Shown here: piece after piece, positions 1 to 5,452 of the stretch
How positions within the stretch are numbered: position 1 is the first letter of the stretch
Layout: the number at the start of each line of letters is the position of its first letter
Assembly (NCBI GenBank): GCA_964612295.1
Contig: CAZTDY010000136.1
Location: 1-6,876 of the forward strand
DNA from: CAYQJL01 sp964612295
GTDB taxonomy: Bacteria; Eisenbacteria; RBG-16-71-46; CAIMUX01; WJJG01
Direction: 5' to 3'
DNA: 6,876 nt
Program-made: the position numbers and the translations under genes
Notes under the pieces: model-generated
Database searches by the model: none
Told to the model about the DNA's origin: nothing
The model's input: the letters and a program-made list of their open reading frames with translations, nothing else

Positions 1-9
1 CGGATGCTA

Positions 10-23
10 GCCCGGTGCCGGGC
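10..23 (-). terminator. GC-rich hairpin after the 998-aa gene (weak terminator candidate)
   Basis: A perfect GC-only inverted repeat, GCCCGG-TG-CCGGGC, lies about 43 bases past the stop codon of the large leftward gene. It folds as a 5-bp stem with a 4-base loop. On the minus strand it is followed by TAGCATCCG, not a T-run, so it is not a canonical intrinsic terminator. It could be a Rho-dependent or 3'-end-stabilising hairpin. The rest of 1-65 holds nothing else I can name. Confidence 0.3.
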
Positions 24-65
24 GGGTGTCCAGGCCGGATCACTACCATTCTAGATGGACGGCGG

Positions 66-3062
66 TCACTCCCCAACCCGCATGTAGACCTGGGTGATCG
101 CTATCGAGCCGGCCTCGTCGGAACCATCCTGGCAGGTGATCGCTCCACCATAGCCCGCCGAAATGATCGTGGTAGGGATGGCGAAATCGTCCTCGTCTGC
201 TGTGAAGCTGAAACTTCCGTATCCGGATCCTCCGTGCGTTATCGTCTCCGACTGGACGTTGTCCGGGTTCAAGAAGGCGACAATGAAGCCAATGCTGGCT
301 GACTCCCAGGGCCCGGTAAGGTCCACGTCCGCATCCACCCCAGCCGTCACCTGCTGGTTGGGCCAGATTTCATCCGGGAAGATAGTATTCGTTAGGGTGA
401 TTGTCAGAGTCGCCATCTGGCCCCCATCCCAGCAGCGCGCTACCCGAGTGCTGCCGGACGACGTCGGGCTGCCGGACTTCACATAGTGGACGCCGTCACC
501 CCCGCCGCCGCCACCACCGCCTCCGTCGTCACCATCACCACTGCCGGCAACGGGAGAGCTCTCCCCGTCGATGCCGGTTTCCGGATCCTGGTCGCTCTCG
601 GCTACCTGTCCGCCTTGCCGGACCATCTCGTCCGGATCACACGCTGGATCGAATCGCTCGAGCTCAGCGACCGCATTAGCGTAGCCATCCTTGACCTGGT
701 TGACGAGCAGAGTCGCCGCGGCCACCCGGCGCCTGTCTCCCCAGGAGAGCTGCGTGAGCTCCGGCTGTTCCCGGTCGTTCGCGGCCCCTGTCTCAGTACT
801 CCTGGGTGCAGCCACATGTAGCAGGTCCGCGTAGATGGCACGGACAAGAGCGTCGAGGGCGCTCGTGGTGTAGAAGAGAAACTGAATCGTCCCGTCTGCG
901 CACAGCTCACCACCCGACGCCTCGACGCTGCGCATCAGCTGCATCAGATCGACGGTGCTCTCATCCAAGGCGTCCGCGGCTTCCACTAGCTCTTCGTAGA
1001 TCCGCGCAATGTCCGGATCATCGAGGAGTTCGTCGACACTCGTTCCCCCCTCCGGCGCTCCTCCCTCTCCAGTCCCACTATCGCCCAAGAGATCTGCCAA
1101 GTCCTCCTCGAGGCCCCCGCCCTCTTCGTCATCTTCTTCCCCCGAAAGCTCCCTGGCGCAGAGGCCTGCCTGCGCGGCCTGATCCTCCACATCTTGAACT
1201 TGACCGCGAACGATGCTCTCGAGTGCTCGAAAATCGAGGGCCAGGTCCCACATTTCCGTGAGACCACTGAGACAGGCTCTTCCCTCCTCCTGCCGGGCGG
1301 AAAGATCCAGCAGCCAGCTCTCATTTGATGTTGCCTGACTCACGAGACCGGCAATGAGATCGATTTCGGGAAGCGGGGCGGCGTCATCGAGATTCGCCTT
1401 GAGCGTCTCCAACCTGCTTTCAAGGTCCGCCACGACCTCCCTGAATTCCGCGCTTGCCTCAGGGTGGGCTTCTTCGAGGAACTGAATCGGGCAGATGCTC
1501 AGTTTCGTCGTCCCCTGAAAGACGAGATCGTCGAGTTTTCGTCTTCTTCGATGAGCCTCTTCGATCTCCTCCTGAAGCAAGGCCGCCTGGGCCTTCTGAT
1601 CTCGTACGTTCGACAACATCAGATCGAAGTCGATCGGTTCAGGAGGCATTTGCTCGGAGAAGCTGCTGATCAACCCCTGAATAGTCCCCGCCACGCTGTT
1701 GGCCTGTGCAACTTCACTCTCCGCAGACTCGGCATTCCGAGAAGCCTCCTCGTAATCCTGCGCCGAACAGGCCAGACGCGCACATTCTACTGCGCGGGTG
1801 TGAATCCCCGTCAGTTGTTCCGCCTTTGCGGATGCTTCATCGTACGATTCCCTGGCAACCAGCCACTCCTCCTCGCCTCGTTCACAGACCCGGCTGACCT
1901 CCTCCAGATTGTCTTGCAGTTCCGGACCAGCTGCATCGACCCTCTGTTCGGTGGTGCTCACATTCTCTTCCAGCTGCTCCAGTATCGTGACGTCGATTTC
2001 GGCTAGCTCAATGCCCTCCGCCTCGGCGAGCAACTCTGCAGTCTTGTTGGCGTTCTCCACACAAAGAGCCACGTCCTGCCCAAGCGAGATCAGGTCAGCC
2101 CCGCAGGTGACCCCTTTGACCAGCTGCCACCAACGACTGAACTTCAGAATCGCGGCAGCGTCACGCCTCAGCGTCTTGGAGTGCGCCATGAGGATTCGTT
2201 GCTGTTGGCGGACCTGGACGTAGTAGTCGACATCCTGCAGGAGGGCTGCCGCAGCGACGCGAACCATCTGTCGGTTGTTGCCCTCCCTCCAGTCTTGCAC
2301 GGCGGGGAAGTTGGACAGATTCGAGGTGAAGTGGGGCTCGTTCATGTGATACCGGACATATTCAATCAGGGCTGCTCGCTTCTTGATGATGTCCATCGCC
2401 ATCTGTAGGCGACGCCCTGCGCTGTTCGGTTCGACTTCTCGCAAGAAATCCCAATTCCCCTGTTCCTGCTCCCAATACAGGTAGTTGCTCAGAAAGTGTT
2501 CTACCCGATTCGGACCCAGCAGGGCGGGATCACTCTCAGCCATATTCGCGAAGGTCTGGACATTTGCCCCTGAGATCTCCCTGTTCACGGCAGCCGCGAT
2601 CTTGTTGAGCTCGAGAAGCACCGGAACCGCAATGGCGAGGGGACCGCCCACGGTGGCGATGATGACCGTCGCCGTTGCCTCTCCTGCAATCCTGAGGGCT
2701 CGTGAGCAGTCGCCACAGGCGGCTTCCTCGAGAACCTCAATGCCTTTGAGAACATGATCCATATTTTCGATGAAGCCGCCCAACACCCCCCGGTTCATGA
2801 TGCCCTCGGAGACCCCCCTCTCCGCGCCGACGACCGCGTAATTGGACCAGGCACCGAATGCCCGTTGGGCGCCACCGATTCCCCACCCCTTCACCGTGTC
2901 ACACCCGTGGCGTTCGATCAGGTCGCTGAGTGCGTTTTGGTACGTTGCCTGGCCCGGCTGGGAGGATTCGGGCGCGTCGGGTGTTTCCGTGGTAGCGTAG
3001 ATATTGACCCCCGAGAGGGAAAGCAAGGAAAGCACCAAGGGGATCACCACGTGTCTCTTCAT
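66..3062 (-). CDS. Large secreted coiled-coil-like protein of unknown function (998 aa)
   Basis: I do not recognise a family. Residues 1-23 form a Sec signal peptide (MKRH, then a hydrophobic core, likely cleavage after IYA23), so the product should be exported. Residues about 40-120 are helical with a CxxC at C116-C119. Residues about 129-150 are strongly hydrophobic (ATVIIATVGGPLAIAVPVLL) and could be a membrane-inserting or buried helix. Residues about 335-460 and 480-640 are charged and Glu/Ala-rich, typical of long helices or coiled coil. Residues 641-675 are an acidic Gly/Glu linker. Residues 680-808 are helical again, and a second disordered linker ends in nine glycines (847-855). The last 140 residues are Thr/Ser/Gly-rich with beta-strand character; C877 and C977 could form a disulfide. 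Fifteen cysteines in an exported protein suggest disulfides. No catalytic motif is visible. The ATG start is supported by AGGAG six bases upstream. The gene lies nine bases after the barrel fragment, so shared transcription is likely. A surface or periplasmic structural or effector role is only inference. Confidence 0.88.
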   Translation of the reverse strand: MKRHVVIPLVLSLLSLSGVNIYATTETPDAPESSQPGQATYQNALSDLIERHGCDTVKGWGIGGAQRAFGAWSNYAVVGAERGVSEGIMNRGVLGGFIENMDHVLKGIEVLEEAACGDCSRALRIAGEATATVIIATVGGPLAIAVPVLLELNKIAAAVNREISGANVQTFANMAESDPALLGPNRVEHFLSNYLYWEQEQGNWDFLREVEPNSAGRRLQMAMDIIKKRAALIEYVRYHMNEPHFTSNLSNFPAVQDWREGNNRQMVRVAAAALLQDVDYYVQVRQQQRILMAHSKTLRRDAAAILKFSRWWQLVKGVTCGADLISLGQDVALCVENANKTAELLAEAEGIELAEIDVTILEQLEENVSTTEQRVDAAGPELQDNLEEVSRVCERGEEEWLVARESYDEASAKAEQLTGIHTRAVECARLACSAQDYEEASRNAESAESEVAQANSVAGTIQGLISSFSEQMPPEPIDFDLMLSNVRDQKAQAALLQEEIEEAHRRRRKLDDLVFQGTTKLSICPIQFLEEAHPEASAEFREVVADLESRLETLKANLDDAAPLPEIDLIAGLVSQATSNESWLLDLSARQEEGRACLSGLTEMWDLALDFRALESIVRGQVQDVEDQAAQAGLCARELSGEEDDEEGGGLEEDLADLLGDSGTGEGGAPEGGTSVDELLDDPDIARIYEELVEAADALDESTVDLMQLMRSVEASGGELCADGTIQFLFYTTSALDALVRAIYADLLHVAAPRSTETGAANDREQPELTQLSWGDRRRVAAATLLVNQVKDGYANAVAELERFDPACDPDEMVRQGGQVAESDQDPETGIDGESSPVAGSGDGDDGGGGGGGGGDGVHYVKSGSPTSSGSTRVARCWDGGQMATLTITLTNTIFPDEIWPNQQVTAGVDADVDLTGPWESASIGFIVAFLNPDNVQSETITHGGSGYGSFSFTADEDDFAIPTTIISAGYGGAITCQDGSDEAGSIAITQVYMRVGE

Positions 3063-3068
3063 TGCCTG

Positions 3069-3073
3069 CTCCT
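3069..3073 (-). promoter_or_regulatory. Ribosome binding site of the 998-aa gene, overlapping the upstream stop
   Basis: AGGAG on the minus strand, six bases before the ATG at 3062. It overlaps the TAG stop (3074-3072) of the preceding barrel fragment. This arrangement normally couples translation of two genes and fixes the start of the larger one. Confidence 0.7.
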
Positions 3074-3443
3074 ATCTACGGCCTTCCCCAAGATGGTAGA
3101 CGAGACCGAAGAGCAGATCGATTTCCCGCGTCTCGATGCTCCCGGGGTCGTTCGATCCGGTTGTGTAGTACTTCCCCTTGAACGAGGCACTCACCCTGGG
3201 AGTGAAGTGATACTGGAGTCCCCCGCCCAGCTCGAACCGGGTGGGGGAAGCAGCGTCATCCGCATTGTAGTAGGTCGTTTTCTCGACGCGCCCTGAGAAG
3301 TTACCCTCCAGTGGGTCCCTCCGTATCCTGCCATCCCACTTCAGTCCATAGCGGACGGTGGAGGCGACTAGAACCGAACCAACCGGGACGAACCCCCTAA
3401 CTGGATGTAGCGCACGACTTTCGGTGTTGGCCGCATCGAGCAA
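3072..3443 (-). CDS. Outer-membrane beta-barrel C-terminal fragment, probably 5'-truncated
   Basis: This frame encodes 123 residues if read from a TTG at 3443. The sequence has alternating polar/apolar strands with aromatic girdles: about 20-36 (ending VRYGLKW), 69-80 (RFELGGGLQYHF), 82-93 (RVSASFKGKYY) and 103-118 (EIDLLFGLVYHL). These are separated by a short turn (TPR) and a longer Asp/Gly/Ser loop, the pattern of the closing strands of a small outer-membrane barrel. Typical barrels of this kind have at least eight strands plus a signal peptide, and both the N-terminal half and the signal peptide are missing. No ATG or GTG occurs in frame after the amber codon at 3485-3483, and the TTG has no Shine-Dalgarno. 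It is therefore most likely a truncated or decaying gene, though the frame itself is open and coupled to the 998-aa gene downstream. A partner role for that secreted protein is possible but unproven. Confidence 0.55.
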   Translation of the reverse strand: MLDAANTESRALHPVRGFVPVGSVLVASTVRYGLKWDGRIRRDPLEGNFSGRVEKTTYYNADDAASPTRFELGGGLQYHFTPRVSASFKGKYYTTGSNDPGSIETREIDLLFGLVYHLGEGRR

Positions 3444-3509
3444 CGATTGTGGAGAAGGGTCTCTTGGTAGAGGACCCGACGGCTACTTCGTGAACTCCTC
3501 GAACTTGGT

Positions 3510-3540
3510 TTGCCCGGACATGTAAGTCGTGTTCTTGTAT
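3510..3540 (+). promoter_or_regulatory. Weak candidate promoter for the antiporter gene
   Basis: TTGCCC (3510-3515) and TTGTAT (3535-3540) could serve as -35 and -10 boxes, but the 19-base spacing is long and both boxes deviate from consensus. If real, transcription would begin near 3547, leaving the GTG at 3566 as first usable start and excluding the ATG at 3539. The remainder of the divergent gap (3444-3565) shows no clear operator. Confidence 0.2.
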
Positions 3541-3553
3541 GCTGCAGGTCCAG

Positions 3554-3558
3554 GGAGG
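3554..3558 (+). promoter_or_regulatory. Ribosome binding site that sets the antiporter start
   Basis: GGAGG, within AGGGAGGGA, lies seven bases before the GTG at 3566, which is in frame with the antiporter. The upstream in-frame ATG at 3539 has no purine-rich stretch in front of it. This argues that the GTG is the true start. Confidence 0.65.
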
Positions 3559-3565
3559 GACTCTT

Positions 3566-5224
3566 GTGGAGGTCACGGATTTCACGATTCTGCGCGACCT
3601 GACGCTGCTTTTTGCGGTAGCCGTCATTGTCGTCTCCAGTGTTCGACGGTTACATGTACCGCCAATCGCCGGGTACATCGTGGCCGGCATCCTGGTCGGT
3701 CCCGGAGTCCTGCGGTTCATTCGGGATCCGCATGAAGTCGAATTGCTGGCCGAGATCGGCGTCGTCTTGCTGCTCTTTGGCATCGGACTTGAGCTCTCCC
3801 TCGACCGCATCCGCCGCCTTTGGCAGGCGATCGTCTTCGGTGGCACCGTACAGGTCGCCGCAACCGGAGGGGCGGCCGTAGGCATCGCGCTTCTATTCGA
3901 TCTGCCGGTCAATCAGGCCATCTTTCTTGGCTGCGTTGTTGCCATTTCCAGTACAGCGGTCGTCTTGCGGGGCCTCGCTCAGCGCGGCGAGCTCGACGCC
4001 CCGCACGGGCGCCTGGCCGTGGGTATCCTCATCTTCCAGGATCTCTGCGTTGTGCCAATGATGCTGGCCATTCCCTTCTTGGCAGGGACCGGCGTGCCGG
4101 GCCAAGCGCTATTGGCCGTGGCAAAGGCCCTGGGTGTGTTGGCCATCGTCCTCGTCGGGGCTCGTGTGCTTGTGCCGCGGCTTCTCTCACTCGCCGCTCG
4201 CTCTCGTCAGCGCGACATCTTCATCCTGGGCGTTCTCCTGGTTTGCTTCGGCACCGCCTACGCGGTCACGGGTGCTGGGATCTCCTTGGCGTTGGGTGCC
4301 TTTCTGGGTGGCCTGATCGTTGCAAGCAGCGAGTTTCGTCATCAGGCGATGGCTGATCTCGTTCCACTTCGAGAGGCCCTGGCCAGCGTGTTCTTCGTCT
4401 CGATCGGGATGTTGCTCGATCTACACGCCATCGCCGCCAACGCCCCTACTATCGCATTGCTCCTGGTCGCAATCCTTGTGGGGAAGTCCATGTTCGTCTT
4501 CCTCACGGCGGCCATCCTCCGGCTGCCGCTTCGTGTGTGTGTGCTCACTGGAGCAGCGCTTGCCCAGGTCGGAGAGTTCTCCTTCGTTCTCTTGCGAGCA
4601 GCGAGCGGGCTTGAACTGGTTCCTGAACCCCTGGGCGGACAGCTCCTGGTGGCCATCATACTCTCCATGGCCATCACGCCCGTGCTTCTGGCCATCGGAC
4701 CGCACATCGCGGCAGGGGCCTCAAGGGCCCCACTCTTAGAGCGACTCATGAAGGTGCGCTGCCCCGACGTCGACCGCCCATCCGAGCAGTTGCGCGATCA
4801 TGTGATCATTGCGGGATACGGGCTCGCCGGCGAACAGGTTGTTCAGAATCTGCGGAGCGGTAGCGTCGCCCTCGCAATCGTCGATATGAACCCGGACAAC
4901 GTGCGTAAAGCAGTCCAAGAGGGACTTCATGCATACTTCGGCGACGTCACCAGTCATGAAGTCCTGGAGCACCTTGCCGTCGACAAGGCCAAGGGTCTTG
5001 TGATTGCCGTGAACGACCCTGAGGCGGCCGCCCGCGCCATCCGCACGGCCCGCCAGCAGGCTCCACAGCTAACGATTTTGGTCCGAACGGCCTATGCTGC
5101 CGACAAGGAGCGCCTCACTCAGAACGGCGCCAATTGCGTGGTCGTCGCCGAGGAGGCGGCCGCCAAGGAATTGAGTGAGCAAGTACTGGGTCGATGCTTG
5201 GGTGACGCGTCGCCGGGTCCTTAG
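3566..5224 (+). CDS. CPA2-family monovalent cation:proton antiporter with RCK/TrkA-N domain (KefB/KefC/YbaL-like)
   Basis: Inner-membrane K+ or Na+/H+ antiporter, 552 aa from the GTG (561 from the ATG at 3539). Numbering here is from the GTG. About 12-13 hydrophobic helices fill residues 10-385. CPA2 signatures are visible: GYIVAGILVGPG (36-47), LLLFGIGLELS (about 68-78), the ion-site motif FQDLCVVP with Q158-D159, FFVSIGMLLD (about 276-285) and LAQVGEFSFVL (332-342). A soluble C-terminal domain follows: the Rossmann motif GYGLAG (417-422) in HVIIAGYGLAGEQV, and the acidic residue ending beta-2, D440 in IVDMNP, indicate an RCK_N/TrkA-N module binding NAD(H) or another nucleotide. The protein ends after this module without an RCK_C domain. 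The length is close to E. coli YbaL (558) and shorter than KefB/KefC (about 600-620). The role is probably potassium efflux and pH or electrophile-stress homeostasis, gated by the RCK domain. Glutathione gating cannot be read from the sequence. It is transcribed divergently from the barrel fragment. The family call is secure; the exact ion is not. Confidence 0.93.
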   Translation: MEVTDFTILRDLTLLFAVAVIVVSSVRRLHVPPIAGYIVAGILVGPGVLRFIRDPHEVELLAEIGVVLLLFGIGLELSLDRIRRLWQAIVFGGTVQVAATGGAAVGIALLFDLPVNQAIFLGCVVAISSTAVVLRGLAQRGELDAPHGRLAVGILIFQDLCVVPMMLAIPFLAGTGVPGQALLAVAKALGVLAIVLVGARVLVPRLLSLAARSRQRDIFILGVLLVCFGTAYAVTGAGISLALGAFLGGLIVASSEFRHQAMADLVPLREALASVFFVSIGMLLDLHAIAANAPTIALLLVAILVGKSMFVFLTAAILRLPLRVCVLTGAALAQVGEFSFVLLRAASGLELVPEPLGGQLLVAIILSMAITPVLLAIGPHIAAGASRAPLLERLMKVRCPDVDRPSEQLRDHVIIAGYGLAGEQVVQNLRSGSVALAIVDMNPDNVRKAVQEGLHAYFGDVTSHEVLEHLAVDKAKGLVIAVNDPEAAARAIRTARQQAPQLTILVRTAYAADKERLTQNGANCVVVAEEAAAKELSEQVLGRCLGDASPGP

Positions 5225-5248
5225 GCGAGCCACAGGCAAGTAGGACTG

Positions 5249-5272
5249 TGGAGGCGGCGGGAATCGAACCCG
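5249..5272 (-). other. Orphan 3' end of a tmRNA or tRNA gene, probable attachment-site core
   Basis: Read on the minus strand, this gives four T-stem pairs (CGGG with CCCG) around a canonical TTCGATT T-loop, then the 3' acceptor strand CGCCTCC and discriminator A. The next bases are CAG, so CCA is not encoded. The fifth T-stem pair (5273 with 5257) is a T-C mismatch, so identity to an RNA gene stops at 5272. No matching 5' acceptor (GGAGGCG or GGGGGCG) follows within reach, and no D-arm, anticodon arm or tmRNA tag frame is present. The U at acceptor position 70 would pair with G3, the alanine identity element shared by tRNA-Ala and tmRNA. With its long CCCGCCGCCTCC tail I favour ssrA (tmRNA). 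Integrases commonly target exactly this segment, so it is most simply the displaced copy left at the far end of an inserted element. Confidence 0.6.
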
Positions 5273-5282
5273 ACTAGGACGA

Positions 5283-5298
5283 CAACCATAACTGGTTG
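5283..5298. repeat. Perfect 6-bp hairpin inside a longer inverted pair
   Basis: CAACCA-TAAC-TGGTTG is a perfect 6-bp stem with a 4-base loop. It sits between CGACAAC (5280-5286) and GTTGTCG (5325-5331), a perfect 7-bp inverted pair with a 38-base gap. The two overlap at 5283-5286, so only one can form at a time. It may be part of the recombination site or a small RNA structure; function unknown. Confidence 0.4.
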
Positions 5299-5346
5299 AT
5301 GGAGCACGTCTTACGCCACTGTTTGTTGTCGGGATGCCACTTAGCA

Positions 5347-5419
5347 GGAGTCGGTGAGTCAACTGGAGTCTACAGAAGTCCACGGTAATCGACCCCAGTC
5401 GTGGAGACATATTGGAGAC
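5347..5419 (+). repeat. Cluster of short direct repeats (GGAGTC/GGAGAC), candidate integrase arm sites
   Basis: GGAGTC occurs at 5347-5352 and 5365-5370, and GGAGAC at 5403-5408 and 5414-5419. TGAGTC (5355-5360) and GAAGTC (5375-5380) are looser copies. An inverted pair TCCACG (5379-5384) and CGTGGA (5400-5405) is embedded. Short repeats beside a tRNA- or tmRNA-derived core are what tyrosine-recombinase arm-type sites look like, but the words are short and no integrase gene is present in the window. Confidence 0.35.
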
Positions 5420-5452
5420 GGAACGCTAGCTCTTGGTCTTGGGTCGGCGCTG

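Larger units (their letters stand above)
5225..5452. other. Convergent intergenic region with att-like structure
   Basis: These 228 bases lie between the stops of the antiporter (rightward) and the DUF6880-like gene (leftward). They hold no credible coding frame. From left to right: a hairpin CCACAG/CTGTGG (5230-5235 with 5246-5251), the RNA-gene 3'-end scar (5249-5272), a hairpin (5283-5298) nested inside a 7-bp pair (5280-5286 with 5325-5331), and a cluster of short direct and inverted repeats (5347-5419). No canonical T-run terminator is present for either flanking gene. Confidence 0.6.

Noticed and set aside
498..524. CCG/CCA triplet run as a regulatory or CRISPR-like repeat
   Set aside because: It is in frame and simply encodes the poly-glycine linker; there are no spacer-separated repeats anywhere in the window.
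1464..2006. 180-aa plus-strand frame, and similar long plus-strand frames at 2754-3296 and 806-1261
   Set aside because: All lie antisense within the 998-aa gene or barrel fragment, have Arg/Pro/His/Ser-rich shadow composition and no Shine-Dalgarno support.
2705..2716. CxxC motif (residues 116-119) as a thioredoxin or metal-binding active site
   Set aside because: A single CxxC without a surrounding thioredoxin fold, second cysteine pair or histidine ligands is not enough to assign redox or zinc function.
3397..3912. 171-aa minus-strand frame
   Set aside because: Ser/Thr/Arg-rich composition typical of an antisense shadow of the antiporter; it cannot supply the missing barrel N-terminus.
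5249..5320. A complete minus-strand tRNA gene
   Set aside because: The spacing (72 bases) and AGTGGCG at 5320-5314 are suggestive, but acceptor pairs 1-72 and 3-70 mismatch, the D-arm lacks pairing and the GG of the D-loop, and the central hairpin has a 4-base loop instead of a 7-base anticodon loop.
5069..5410. 113-aa minus-strand frame across the intergenic region
   Set aside because: It contains the RVRFPPPP-type peptide that arises when the T-arm and acceptor end of a tRNA-like gene are translated, and it lies antisense to the antiporter; spurious.
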